Of a DNA stretch of 64,000 nt, positions 31,338-40,234 are shown piece after piece. The stretch lies in assembly GCA_048296855.1 (NCBI GenBank), contig CP182631.1, one strand, 5' to 3'. The notes beneath the pieces were generated by a model that was given only the letters and a program-made list of their open reading frames with translations, was not told the origin of the DNA and searched no databases. How positions within the stretch are numbered: position 1 is the stretch's first letter; every line of letters starts with the position of its first letter. A program made the position numbers and the translations under genes. Origin of the DNA: Pseudocolwellia sp048296855 (GTDB lineage Bacteria > Pseudomonadota > Gammaproteobacteria > Enterobacterales > Alteromonadaceae).

Positions 31338-32078
31338 ATGAAATATGTTTTTATTTTATCGTTGTTCAGTTTTATTAGTATAAGTAGTTTCGCCAAGGAA
31401 GACGTATCATCAAAACAAGAATTGTTTATAACTCAATTAATAAATCAACAAACTAAGCAGCAAATATCGCTTCGAAAAAGTATAAGTTCAATTTTAACCC
31501 GTTACCCTGAACAAATAGATAAAGTATTAAGCTCTGCTTTAACTCTTCACCCAGCAGAATACAAACAGATTATGTTAGGTGCTTTAGATGCTGAACCTGT
31601 AAATGCTTGTAATGTGGTTGAGCATTTTTTAAACAAAGATATTGCATCAAGTACTGAGTTAGTAAAAATAGTGGTAGAAGCTGAGCCAGCTTATGCGCAA
31701 GAAATATTAAATACAGCTGCGTTGCATGATCCTGACAATTTAGAACAACTTGTTAGAGTTACAATTCAAACAGAGCCCCTTCATCCTAGAGCTATTTTGT
31801 CAAATACAATGACTAGCTTTCCTGATCGAATGGTTGATGTTTTATCTGGCTTAATAAAAGCAATCCCTGAAAAAGTATCTAAATGGGTTTCTTATACCTT
31901 CCTATTATTCCCTGATAGCGGAGAGCAAATTGTTTCAACTGCTGTAAGTTCTACAAATGAAAGCCATAACCAAGCAATTGTTAACGCTGCTGTAAATGCC
32001 GGCTTAGATAAAGATTTAGCTTTCTCTGCTGCTGTTGATGGCGGAGCACCTATTGAATCGTTAGCACAGCAAAAATAG
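31338..32078 (+). CDS. Exported helical-repeat protein of unknown function
   Basis: 246 residues with a clear signal peptide (MKYVFILSLFSFISISSFA, cut near residue 20). The mature part is built of about five repeats of ~36 residues. Each has two helices and a Pro-containing turn (YPEQIDKVLSSAL, HPAEYKQIMLGAL, EPAYAQEILNTAAL, EPLHPRAILSNTM, FPDRMVDVLSGLI), which suggests a HEAT/TPR-like solenoid in the periplasm. I recognise no named family. It is divergent from the rRNA operon. An IS4 element lies 35 bp downstream and does not interrupt it. Confidence 0.7.
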   Translation: MKYVFILSLFSFISISSFAKEDVSSKQELFITQLINQQTKQQISLRKSISSILTRYPEQIDKVLSSALTLHPAEYKQIMLGALDAEPVNACNVVEHFLNKDIASSTELVKIVVEAEPAYAQEILNTAALHDPDNLEQLVRVTIQTEPLHPRAILSNTMTSFPDRMVDVLSGLIKAIPEKVSKWVSYTFLLFPDSGEQIVSTAVSSTNESHNQAIVNAAVNAGLDKDLAFSAAVDGGAPIESLAQQK

Positions 32079-32192
32079 ATACCTATATAGTACAACTCAA
32101 TATGAAAACATAAAAAAGCCAAGAATTATTCTTAATGCCGATCAGTTAAGAAATGTTTAACGATCCATTGACCGATCTTCTGGTTAGTATAT

Positions 32193-32222
32193 AAAGGCTT
32201 CTGAATTTATTCAGGAGCCTTT
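32193..32222 (+). promoter_or_regulatory. Hairpin covering the transposase ribosome-binding site
   Basis: AAGGCTTCTGAA, loop TTTA, TTCAGGAGCCTT: a 12-bp stem with one U-G pair. The right arm contains AGGAG, the only Shine-Dalgarno candidate for the TTG start 10 nt further on, and TTTTCTTTT follows. The hairpin could stop transcription entering from outside or hide the ribosome site. Confidence 0.65.
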
Positions 32223-32226
32223 TCTT

Positions 32227-33549
32227 TTGCAACTCTCTACTGCCTTATCACAAGTTTCACAAAATAGTTTTACTGAATTTACAGGATTAAGTGAATTATT
32301 AGACCCAAGCATCGTTGATGAAGCGTTGGCTCAGTCAGGTATTGCGACCATAAGGAAGCGCAAGCTTCCTATGGAGCAAATGGTGTGGGCTGTTATTGGT
32401 ATGGCTTTATTTCGTAAAATGTCTATCCGCCAATTAGTTAATCAGCTTGATATCATTCTACCTAACGGTGACCCCTATGTTGCACCTAGTGCCGTAACAC
32501 AAGCAAGAAAGAAACTTGGTCATAAAGCAATAGAATCTATTTTTAATAAAACACAATCGCTATGGCATGAGGAGTCTACTCACCCCACATGGTGTGGATT
32601 GACACTATTAGGTGTTGATGGCGTTGTATGGCGAACACCTGACTCAAAAGAAAATAATGAATATTTTGCACGTACAGGAAACTCTCATGGCAAGGCAAGT
32701 TACCCCCAAGTGCGCATGGTATGCCAGATGGAATTAACAAGTCATTTATTAACACAAAGTGCTTTTGATAGTGTTGATATTAACGAAATGAAATTAGCTG
32801 GCTCGCTAGTTGAAACAACACCAGATCATAGCTTGACACTATTTGATAGAGGCTTCTACTCGCTTGGATTACTTTATCGTTGGCAATCCACGAGAATATC
32901 ACGTCATTGGCTGATACCGCTAAAAAAGAACGTACAATATGACATTGTTCGTTCATTAGGACGCCAAGATAAAATAGTTCGTTTAACCGCCTGTCCCCAA
33001 GCACGAAAGAAGTTTCCTGAATTACCTGAATCAATTGAAGCTCGATTAGTATCGAGAAAGGTTAATGGTAAAGCGTGCGAAGTGTTAACGTCTATGACGG
33101 ATGCAATGAAGTTTCCTGTCGCTGATATTGTCGATTTATACGGACATCGGTGGGAAATAGAACTTGGTTTTAGAGAAATGAAGCAGTCACTACTTGATAG
33201 CCAATTTACCTTGCGTAGTAATCAACCTGAGCTTATAAAACAAGAGTTGTGGGGGATATTACTCGCTTATAATCTGATCCGTTATCAAATGGTATTAATG
33301 GCGAAGTCACTCGATTCAATACATCCAAACCAATTAAGTTTTCATGGTGCTTCAATGCACATAATTTATCAACTGACTATGTTGCCATTTTGTTCGCCAG
33401 GAAATGTGTCAAAATTTGTTATGGATATAACCAAAAGTGCCAAACAGTTTGTATTGCCAGCACGTAGAGAGCGGAGTTATCCGCGAGAATTGAAGTGTTC
33501 TAAGAATAGGTACCCTGTTAAAAAAAGAAATGCCGCTCACCTTAAGTGA
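32227..33549 (+). CDS. IS4-family transposase
   Basis: 440 residues. It has an N-terminal IS4 domain (about 15-120, with MEQMVWAVIGMALFRKMSIR) and a DDE catalytic domain. The acidic residues are probably the Asp in LLGVDGVVWRTPD, the Asp in SLTLFDRGFYSLGLL, and the Glu of the IS4 'Y-(2)-R-(3)-E-(6)-K' motif seen as YGHRWEIELGFREMKQ. The frame is intact. The start is a TTG placed right after a hairpin that includes the ribosome site, so basal expression should be low. Confidence 0.9.
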   Translation: MQLSTALSQVSQNSFTEFTGLSELLDPSIVDEALAQSGIATIRKRKLPMEQMVWAVIGMALFRKMSIRQLVNQLDIILPNGDPYVAPSAVTQARKKLGHKAIESIFNKTQSLWHEESTHPTWCGLTLLGVDGVVWRTPDSKENNEYFARTGNSHGKASYPQVRMVCQMELTSHLLTQSAFDSVDINEMKLAGSLVETTPDHSLTLFDRGFYSLGLLYRWQSTRISRHWLIPLKKNVQYDIVRSLGRQDKIVRLTACPQARKKFPELPESIEARLVSRKVNGKACEVLTSMTDAMKFPVADIVDLYGHRWEIELGFREMKQSLLDSQFTLRSNQPELIKQELWGILLAYNLIRYQMVLMAKSLDSIHPNQLSFHGASMHIIYQLTMLPFCSPGNVSKFVMDITKSAKQFVLPARRERSYPRELKCSKNRYPVKKRNAAHLK

Positions 33550-33623
33550 ACGGCATTAAGAATTATTCTTGGCTTTTTAATTTTTGATCACTTATTGCTA
33601 TAGCTAATTGAGTAAATATTAAC

Positions 33624-34913
33624 CTAACCGTTTTGTTCTCTTTCAATAGCACGGTAAGCAATGTCAGTTCTGAATTGAACATCTTTCCACGAGATTTGAT
33701 TTAATAACGTGTAAGCTTTCTCTTGTGCTTCAGTTACTGTATTACCTAAAGCAGTTGCACATAATACACGTCCACCATTAGTCACTACATTACCATCAAC
33801 TAAAGATGTACCTGCATGAAAAGTTTTTGCATCGTCAGCTTTGTTAACCTCTAAACCTGAGATCACATCACCTTTATTATAACTTGCTGGATATCCACCT
33901 GCGGCAAGAACAACACCTACAGCCGCTCGTTCATCAAAAGAAATAGTCGCTGTATCTAATTTACCATTACATGCCAGTATACATAATTCGGCAAGATCTG
34001 ATTGTAAGCGCATCATGATAGGTTGAGTTTCGGGATCACCAAAACGACAATTATATTCAATAACATTAGGAGTGCCATTTGCATCAATCATCAAACCTGC
34101 ATATAAAAAACCTGTATATGGAGCACCTTCTTTTGCCATACCCTCAACGGTTGGATAAATAACTTCATTCATAATTCGATTATGAATTTCAGGCGTTACC
34201 ACTGGCGCTGGAGAATAAGCTCCCATACCACCTGTGTTTGGACCTTTATCTTCATTGTAGGCACGTTTATGATCTTGGCTAGTAGCAAATGCTAATACAT
34301 TTTTACCATCAACCATTACGATGAAACTTGCTTCTTCACCTTCTAAAAACTCTTCAATAACAACTCTATGTCCAGCATCACCAAAAGCATTACCCGCTAA
34401 CATATCTTTGATAGCGTCTTCTGCTTCTTCTAATGTTAAAGCAACGATTACACCTTTACCTGCTGCTAAACCATCCGCTTTTACAACAATTGGAGCGCCC
34501 TGCTTTCTAACATAAGCTAAAGCAGGTTCAATTTCGGTGAAATTTTCGTAATAGCCTGTTGGAATATTGTTACGTGCAAGGAAATCTTTAGTAAATGCTT
34601 TAGAACCTTCTAATTGCGCCGCTTTTGCACTTGGACCAAAGATTGTTAAACCTTCCGCTTGAAAAGCATCTACTACACCATCAACCAAAGGTTGTTCTGG
34701 ACCAACAATAGTTAAAGCAATATTATTTTTTTTAGCAAAAGCAACTAAACCAGCTGTGTTGTCAGAAGAAATGTTAATGTTTTCTAATTTATCTTCTGTT
34801 GCTGTTCCTGCATTACCTGGAGCCACAAATACTTTTTCTATATTTGCTGATTGTGCCGTTTTCCACGCTAATGCATGTTCACGACCACCACTACCTATTA
34901 CTAAAACATTCAT
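33624..34913 (-). CDS. purD: Phosphoribosylamine-glycine ligase
   Basis: Second step of purine synthesis: joins glycine to phosphoribosylamine with ATP. The 429 residues have the usual length. MNVLVIGSGGREHALAWK starts the N-domain. The ATP-grasp part has KADGLAAGKGV and FLEGEEASF, with GPNTGGMGAYSPAP and EYNCRFGDPETQ at the active site. In E. coli purHD is an operon; here a methyltransferase gene lies between purH and purD, with a hairpin in front of purD. Confidence 0.96.
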   Translation of the reverse strand: MNVLVIGSGGREHALAWKTAQSANIEKVFVAPGNAGTATEDKLENINISSDNTAGLVAFAKKNNIALTIVGPEQPLVDGVVDAFQAEGLTIFGPSAKAAQLEGSKAFTKDFLARNNIPTGYYENFTEIEPALAYVRKQGAPIVVKADGLAAGKGVIVALTLEEAEDAIKDMLAGNAFGDAGHRVVIEEFLEGEEASFIVMVDGKNVLAFATSQDHKRAYNEDKGPNTGGMGAYSPAPVVTPEIHNRIMNEVIYPTVEGMAKEGAPYTGFLYAGLMIDANGTPNVIEYNCRFGDPETQPIMMRLQSDLAELCILACNGKLDTATISFDERAAVGVVLAAGGYPASYNKGDVISGLEVNKADDAKTFHAGTSLVDGNVVTNGGRVLCATALGNTVTEAQEKAYTLLNQISWKDVQFRTDIAYRAIEREQNG

Positions 34914-34948
34914 TTACTCTTATTTCCTAGTGTTTAAAAAAATTAACT

Positions 34949-34975
34949 AAGTGGCACTATAATTTAGTACCACTT
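34949..34975 (-). terminator. Hairpin between the methyltransferase and purD
   Basis: AAGTGGCACTA and TAGTACCACTT pair with one weak position. On the minus strand a T-run (TTTTTTT) follows about 10 nt later. It may end the methyltransferase transcript, so purD probably needs its own promoter or readthrough. Confidence 0.55.
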
Positions 34976-34988
34976 AAAATATGTTAAT

Positions 34989-35798
34989 TTATTTTATAAA
35001 TTTTAAAGTCATGCGATCGCTTTCGCCAATCGCTAAATATTTTTCTTTATCTTCATCACCCAATCTTAATACGGGCGGTAAAGTCCAAACTCCCTTAGGA
35101 TGCTTGGCTGAATCTTTTGGATTTGCGTTAATATCGCTACTATCAGCTAAAGTGAAACCTGCTTCTAATGCTAATTTTACCGCTAATGCTTCAGGAAAGT
35201 AACCGCTGCCCATATTTTCTGAAAAGTTTTGATTTTCAGGCATACGATGTTCAACTACACCAAGTACACCACCTTTTTTTAACGCGGTATAAGCATCTTT
35301 AAAAACCTGTAAAGTACCGTCTTCTTTCCAGTTATGTAAATTACGGAAAGTAAGTACTAAATCAGCAGTACCTTTCGGTGCTAATGTACTTGCTTTTCTT
35401 GGTACAAAATTAGTTAATTCAACTTCGCTGTAAATATCATTACTTGCTAATTTTTGCTCTAGTTTTTTACGCGAATTACTATAGTAGTTATCTTCACCCG
35501 TATCAGGGTAATGAGCACCATATAGTTTACCCTTACCTTTTAAGGCAGGCGCTAAAATTTCAGTGTACCAACCACCACCAGGAGTAATTTCAACTACCGT
35601 CATTGATGAATTAAAACCAAAAAACTCTAAGGTTTCTTTTGGATGGCGATATATGTCACGTGCTTTATTTTTATCTGAACGTTGATCACTCGCAATGGCT
35701 TGCGTTAATTGAGAAGGTTCTGGAGTTGCTGATGCACAAGCTGTTAATAAACTTGTTGAAATGATTGAAGCAGTGAGTAATTTTGTAAGTGTTGTCAT
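34989..35798 (-). CDS. SAM-dependent methyltransferase-like lipoprotein
   Basis: 269 residues. The N-terminus is a lipoprotein signal, with the lipobox LLTAC placing the lipid-carrying Cys at residue 21. The body is a class I methyltransferase fold: VVEITPGGGWYTEIL (motif I variant), LYGAHYPDTG, LVLTFRNLHNW and a 'ALKKGGVLGVVEHR' segment. The combination of a SAM fold and membrane anchoring outside the cytoplasm is unusual but recurs in annotated proteobacterial genomes. Its substrate is unknown, and it is not clear that SAM is available there. It lies between purH and purD, same strand. Confidence 0.8.
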   Translation of the reverse strand: MTTLTKLLTASIISTSLLTACASATPEPSQLTQAIASDQRSDKNKARDIYRHPKETLEFFGFNSSMTVVEITPGGGWYTEILAPALKGKGKLYGAHYPDTGEDNYYSNSRKKLEQKLASNDIYSEVELTNFVPRKASTLAPKGTADLVLTFRNLHNWKEDGTLQVFKDAYTALKKGGVLGVVEHRMPENQNFSENMGSGYFPEALAVKLALEAGFTLADSSDINANPKDSAKHPKGVWTLPPVLRLGDEDKEKYLAIGESDRMTLKFIK

Positions 35799-35972
35799 TA
35801 TTATTATCTTCCGTTAACTAAAAGTTAAATATAAAAATTAGTTATAACAGACTTTAATGAATATGAGCAGTACATTAAATACTAACTCATTGATTAAAAA
35901 TAATATTTAATCTTTATAAAATTGTAAAAAAATATATCATGTAAAACATGCTATTTTTCAACTTTATTGAAA

Positions 35973-36000
35973 GCAAAGCAGTATGTTAATACTGCTTTGC
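35973..36000 (-). terminator. Terminator-like hairpin after purH
   Basis: GCAAAGCAGTAT and ATACTGCTTTGC make a perfect 12-bp stem with a GTTA loop 18 bp after the purH stop. A strong U-tract is lacking. Confidence 0.6.
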
Positions 36001-36017
36001 TAAACAATGCTTACAGC

Positions 36018-37619
36018 TTAGTGTCTAAAGTGACGCATGCCTGTAAATACCATTGCGATACCGTGCTCATCTGCAGCAGCGATAACTTCGTCATCACGCA
36101 TTGAACCACCCGGTTGGATCACAGCGGTAATACCTGCTTCAGCTGCGGCATCTAAACCATCGCGGAATGGGAAAAATGCATCAGATGCCATAACAGAACC
36201 TTTTACTTCTAAGTTCTCATCAGCTGCTTTAATACCTGCTACTTTAGCAGAATATACGCGACTCATTTGGCCTGCACCAACACCAATAGTTGAGCTGTTT
36301 TTAACGTAAACAATAGCGTTAGATTTAACAAATTTTGCTACTTTCCAGCAAAATTGTAGATCACGCATTTCGTCTTCTGTTGGTTGACGCTTAGTAACAA
36401 CTTTTAAGTCGCTCGCTGCAACACGTCCTTGATCTCTATCTTGAACTAGCAAGCCACCGTTAACACGTTTGTAATCAACACCCGTAGTTTTAGTATCCCA
36501 TTGACCACATTCTAATAAACGAACGTTAGGTTTAGCAGCAACAATTTGAGCGGCTGCTTCAGAAATACTTGGAGCGATAATGACTTCAACAAATTGGCGA
36601 GAAACAATAGCTTCTGCTGTGTCAGCGTCTAATTCGCGGTTAAATGCGATAATGCCACCAAAAGCTGATGTAGGATCAGTAACATAAGCGCCTTCATATG
36701 CAGCTAAAAGGTTATCACCAATAGCAACACCACAAGGGTTTGCATGTTTAACAATAACACAGGCAGGCTCGTCAAATTCTTTAACACATTCTAATGCTGC
36801 ATCGGTATCAGCAATATTGTTGTATGAAAGTGCTTTACCTTGAATTTGGTTTGCTGTTGAAACTGATGCTTCTTCAGGATTTGCTTCAACATAAAAAGCA
36901 GCATCTTGATGTGAGTTTTCACCGTAGCGTAAATCTTGTTTTTTAATAAACTGACTATTTACAGTACGTGGGAATTTATTGCGGTTTGAAAATGAAACAT
37001 CTTTGTCGTCTGAATTATACGCTGGTAACATTTTACCAAAGTAATTTGCGATCATTCCATCGTAAGCTGCAGTATGTTCATAAGCGGCAATCGCTAAATC
37101 AAAACGTGTTTGATACGTTAATGAATCATTGTTTGCATCCATTTCAGCTAAAACACGTGCATAATCTTGAGCATTAACAACAATAGTTACATCTTTATGG
37201 TTTTTAGCTGCTGCACGAACCATTGTAGGACCGCCAATATCGATATTTTCGATAGCGTTTTCTAAACTACAATTCTCATCACTTACTGCATCAGCAAAAG
37301 GATAAAGGTTTACTACAACAATATCGATAGCACTAATATCGTTTTCAGCCATAACTGTTTCATCAATTCCACGACGAGCTAAAATGCCACCATGAACTTT
37401 TGGATGAAGTGTTTTTACACGACCGTCCATAATTTCAGGATGTCCTGTGTAATTTGAAACTTCAGTAACTTGGATGCCATTATCTGCTAATAGCTTTGCA
37501 GTTCCGCCTGTTGATAAAATATCAACACCTTTACCTGCTAAACTTCTAGCGAAATCTACAATACCTGTTTTGTCAGACACACTTAATAGTGCGCGTTTTA
37601 TTGGGCGAGGGGTGTCCAT
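36018..37619 (-). CDS. purH: Bifunctional AICAR transformylase / IMP cyclohydrolase
   Basis: Last two steps of IMP synthesis: formyl transfer to AICAR and ring closure. It has 533 residues. The N-terminal cyclohydrolase domain starts PIKRALLSVSDKTGIVDFA with STGGTAKLL and VVNLYPFA; the transformylase domain has KHANPCGVAIG (Lys-His pair), SDAFFPFRDG and a VIQPGGSMRDDE end. It is on the same strand as purD but separated by a methyltransferase gene. Confidence 0.97.
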   Translation of the reverse strand: MDTPRPIKRALLSVSDKTGIVDFARSLAGKGVDILSTGGTAKLLADNGIQVTEVSNYTGHPEIMDGRVKTLHPKVHGGILARRGIDETVMAENDISAIDIVVVNLYPFADAVSDENCSLENAIENIDIGGPTMVRAAAKNHKDVTIVVNAQDYARVLAEMDANNDSLTYQTRFDLAIAAYEHTAAYDGMIANYFGKMLPAYNSDDKDVSFSNRNKFPRTVNSQFIKKQDLRYGENSHQDAAFYVEANPEEASVSTANQIQGKALSYNNIADTDAALECVKEFDEPACVIVKHANPCGVAIGDNLLAAYEGAYVTDPTSAFGGIIAFNRELDADTAEAIVSRQFVEVIIAPSISEAAAQIVAAKPNVRLLECGQWDTKTTGVDYKRVNGGLLVQDRDQGRVAASDLKVVTKRQPTEDEMRDLQFCWKVAKFVKSNAIVYVKNSSTIGVGAGQMSRVYSAKVAGIKAADENLEVKGSVMASDAFFPFRDGLDAAAEAGITAVIQPGGSMRDDEVIAAADEHGIAMVFTGMRHFRH

Positions 37620-37727
37620 TGCTGTTTTGTTTACCTTTAATAGGGTAACTATATAACGAGAGTATTAATGAAATCGTTTAGTTACATGTTACTCAAAATA
37701 AAATTTAAAATCGTTTGAAGTAAAATA

Positions 37728-37751
37728 AAAAAGCACCCGAGGGTGCTTTTT
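37728..37751. terminator. Bidirectional GC-rich terminator after fis
   Basis: AAAAAGCACCC and GGGTGCTTTTT around GA. The hairpin has T-runs on both strands and lies between fis and the purH promoter region; both genes are on the minus strand, so it ends the dusB-fis transcript. Confidence 0.85.
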
Positions 37752-37753
37752 AG

Positions 37754-37772
37754 TGGCAGGCTAAACCTGCCA
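37754..37772 (-). terminator. Second hairpin directly after fis
   Basis: TGGCAGG and CCTGCCA with a 5-nt loop, 7 bp from the fis stop codon. It is placed just before the stronger terminator, making a tandem end. Confidence 0.55.
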
Positions 37773-37778
37773 TAATTT

Positions 37779-38066
37779 TTAATTCATGCCGTATTTTTTT
37801 AACTTCTTACGTAAAGTACCACGATTGATACCTAGTAAGTTTGCAGCACGTGTTTGGTTACCGCGAGTATATTGCATTACTTCTTCAAGCATTGGCGCTT
37901 CAATTTCAGATAGTACAAGGTCGTACATATCATCAACATCATTTCCGTTTAACTGAGACAGATAATTTTTGATCGCTATTTTAGCTTGTGTACGTAAAGG
38001 CGATGCCTTTGTCTGAGTTTGTAAATCACCAGTAATAAATGGAGAGGAAATATTTTGTTCAAACAT
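37779..38066 (-). CDS. fis: DNA-binding protein Fis
   Basis: Nucleoid protein and growth-phase activator of rRNA promoters. The 95 residues are near the usual 98. The C-terminal helix-turn-helix YTRGNQTRAANLLGINRGTL with RKKLKKYGMN is almost the textbook Fis end. It follows dusB by 16 bp, the conserved dusB-fis operon. It could act on the rRNA operon 7 kb away on this chromosome; Fis sites there were not searched. Confidence 0.97.
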   Translation of the reverse strand: MFEQNISSPFITGDLQTQTKASPLRTQAKIAIKNYLSQLNGNDVDDMYDLVLSEIEAPMLEEVMQYTRGNQTRAANLLGINRGTLRKKLKKYGMN

Positions 38067-38082
38067 AAAGTTGAGACTCTTT

Positions 38083-39048
38083 CTAAGTTAAATTATCAAA
38101 ATACATATTCAATGATGAGAGCTGTTCATTTACAGACTCTAAACCATTAAAAATAGAACGAAACTGTTTATCTGGGTCGCGCGTCTGCATATACCAAGAT
38201 ACGTGTTTACGAGCAAATCTTACGCCCATAAAATCACCGTAAAAATTGTGTAAATCATTTACATGCTCGATAATCACCGAACGTACCTCATCCATTGAGG
38301 GAGCCGGCAAATGCTGGCCCGTAACCAAGAAATGATTAATTTCTCGAAATATCCAAGGATTTCCTTGAGCACCTCGGCCAACCATAATTGCATCGGCATT
38401 GGTGTATTCTAGTACTTGCTTAGCTTTTTCAACTGTCGTGATATCACCATTTGCAACTACAGGAATAGAAACAGAAGCCTTAATTGCCTTAATGGTGTCG
38501 TATTCCGCATCACCTTTATAAAAGTCGTTACGAGTACGTCCATGAACAGCCAATGATTGAATACCATGTTGTTCAGCAATTTTTGCTATTTCTATTCCGT
38601 TACGAGTATCTTCACACCAACCAGTGCGAATTTTTAGCGTTACTGGAACATCAACGGCTTGGACAACAGATTTAATAATTTGTTCTACCAAGTTTGGTTC
38701 TTTCAATAACGCTGAACCCGCTAATTTTTTATTTACCTTTTTAGCTGGGCATCCCATATTAATATCAATAATTTGGGCGCCGTTATCAGCATTAACTTTT
38801 GCCGCATGTGCCAGTTCTTCAGGATCCGAACCTGCAATTTGCACTGAACGAATACCTGTTTCACTATTACTTACCAGCCGACGTTTAGACTTTTCGGTAT
38901 CCCATACTTTAGGGTTTGCTGACACCATTTCTGATACCGCTAACCCTGCTCCCATTTGACAACATAATTGCCTAAAAGGTTGATCAGTAATCCCCGCCAT
39001 TGGCGCTAAAATTACATTGTTTGATAATTGGTATGGACCTATCTTCAC
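38083..39048 (-). CDS. dusB: tRNA-dihydrouridine synthase B
   Basis: FMN enzyme that reduces uridine 17 in tRNA D-loops. 321 residues. N-terminus NNVILAPMAGITDQPFRQL; the active-site Cys is C100 in DINMGCPAKKV; GRTRNDFYKGDA and a GRGAQGNPWIF phosphate loop follow. First gene of the dusB-fis operon. A terminator-like hairpin separates it from prmA upstream, so its promoter should be in 39049-39182. Confidence 0.95.
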   Translation of the reverse strand: MKIGPYQLSNNVILAPMAGITDQPFRQLCCQMGAGLAVSEMVSANPKVWDTEKSKRRLVSNSETGIRSVQIAGSDPEELAHAAKVNADNGAQIIDINMGCPAKKVNKKLAGSALLKEPNLVEQIIKSVVQAVDVPVTLKIRTGWCEDTRNGIEIAKIAEQHGIQSLAVHGRTRNDFYKGDAEYDTIKAIKASVSIPVVANGDITTVEKAKQVLEYTNADAIMVGRGAQGNPWIFREINHFLVTGQHLPAPSMDEVRSVIIEHVNDLHNFYGDFMGVRFARKHVSWYMQTRDPDKQFRSIFNGLESVNEQLSSLNMYFDNLT

Positions 39049-39182
39049 GTTGCTGCTTTTTTGAGCTACTCGTCAAAAGGGCGCTAAGTTTACGCGTTTT
39101 TTTTACGATTGGAAAGGATATAAATTGAACAAAATAGACTTTTTTTTGTGTTTTTATTATTGACTTTTTGTAAAGCGCTGAT

Positions 39183-39223
39183 GTGAGTAGTTTTCGTACA
39201 ATATACAAACAAAAACTACTCAC
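39183..39223 (-). terminator. Hairpin between prmA and dusB
   Basis: GTGAGTAGTTTT and AAAACTACTCAC form a perfect 12-bp stem with a 17-nt loop, about 20 bp after the prmA stop. Confidence 0.65.
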
Positions 39224-39242
39224 TAATTTATTTTATTTGGTT

Positions 39243-40124
39243 TTATTTTTTAGTGCCTGATAAACGAACCCACTCTTCTTTTACTTCCACAGGATCCATT
39301 TTGCACCATTGACCATATATTTCTTGAAGTGTTTGCGCTTGATCTTCTAATACACCTGATAAAGCAATCAGGCCATTTTCACCGACAAATTCAATAATAG
39401 TAGGCGCTAATTCACGTAGTGGACCCGCTAAAATATTTGCCACTACCACATCAGCTTTGAACTCAGGTTGATCTTTAGGTAAATACAATTCAAGCCTGTC
39501 TTCAACGTTATTACGTTTAGCGTTGGCTAAACTTGCTTGTAAAGCTTGTGGATCAATATCAATACCAATCACTTTACTTGCACCAAGTTTTAAAGCAGCA
39601 AGCGATAAAATGCCAGAACCACAACCAAAGTCGACAACAGTTTTTCCTGCTAAGTCTAAACTATCAAGCCATGTTAAACATAAAGCGGTTGTAGGGTGAG
39701 TACCTGTACCAAAAGCAAGGCCAGGATCTAACATAACATTAACGGCTTCAGGCTCAGGAACTTCTCGCCAGCTTGGACAAATCCATAAACGTTGACCAAA
39801 TTTCATCGGATGAAAGTTATCCATCCATTCTCTTTCCCAATCTTTATCTTCAAGCTGTTCAAGTTTATATTTCAACGCTTCCTTATCAGGGTGTATGCTC
39901 TTTAAGTAAGCAACCACTTTATCCATGTCATGACTTGCTTCAAACAAGCCCATAACAACAGTGTTATTCCAATAGATAACCTCATCGCCGGGTAAAGGCT
40001 CATAAATAGGCGTATCTTTCTCATCAATAAAAGTAACGGCTTGTGCCCCACATGCACTTAACCAGTCACTATATTTTTCAGCTGTTTCTTCATTAGCATT
40101 TAATCTAAGCTGTACCCAAGGCAT
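39243..40124 (-). CDS. prmA: Ribosomal protein L11 methyltransferase
   Basis: Trimethylates ribosomal protein L11 with SAM. From the ATG at 40124 it has 293 residues, the usual length; a TTG four codons earlier is less likely because MPWVQLRLNA is the standard N-terminus. The substrate domain comes first, then the SAM fold: LDPGLAFGTGTHPTT, VVDFGCGSGILSLAALKLG and VVANILAGPL. It is upstream of dusB-fis and divergent from rraA. Confidence 0.95.
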   Translation of the reverse strand: MPWVQLRLNANEETAEKYSDWLSACGAQAVTFIDEKDTPIYEPLPGDEVIYWNNTVVMGLFEASHDMDKVVAYLKSIHPDKEALKYKLEQLEDKDWEREWMDNFHPMKFGQRLWICPSWREVPEPEAVNVMLDPGLAFGTGTHPTTALCLTWLDSLDLAGKTVVDFGCGSGILSLAALKLGASKVIGIDIDPQALQASLANAKRNNVEDRLELYLPKDQPEFKADVVVANILAGPLRELAPTIIEFVGENGLIALSGVLEDQAQTLQEIYGQWCKMDPVEVKEEWVRLSGTKK

Positions 40125-40234
40125 CTTAACTCTCAACTTTTATTTGTTGTTTAACTATTTTATATAGTTTAACACCCAAAGGTTAATACCAATACCAGCA
40201 TCTGTTAAAGTAGTGAAAAAAATAGGAAACTAAC

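Larger units (their letters stand above)
32113..33578 (+). mobile_element. IS4-family insertion sequence
   Basis: 1.47 kb bounded by 28-bp inverted repeats (32113-32140 and 33551-33578) that differ at one base. Each begins AAAAAGCCAAGAAT and ends ATTCTTAATGCCG. One full-length transposase lies between. I saw no clear target duplication outside the repeats. It lies between the exported repeat protein and purD and breaks neither. Confidence 0.88.

Noticed and set aside
32100..33600. Target-site duplication of the IS4 element
   Set aside because: Flanks on both sides are A/T-rich but do not show a convincing 8-12 bp direct repeat.
37620..37727. PurR operator before purH
   Set aside because: An AAACGATTT-like core is present, but the match to the full PurR palindrome is too poor.
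38984..39223. 79-residue minus-strand frame between dusB and prmA
   Set aside because: It overlaps the dusB start, lacks a ribosome site, and crosses the prmA terminator hairpin.
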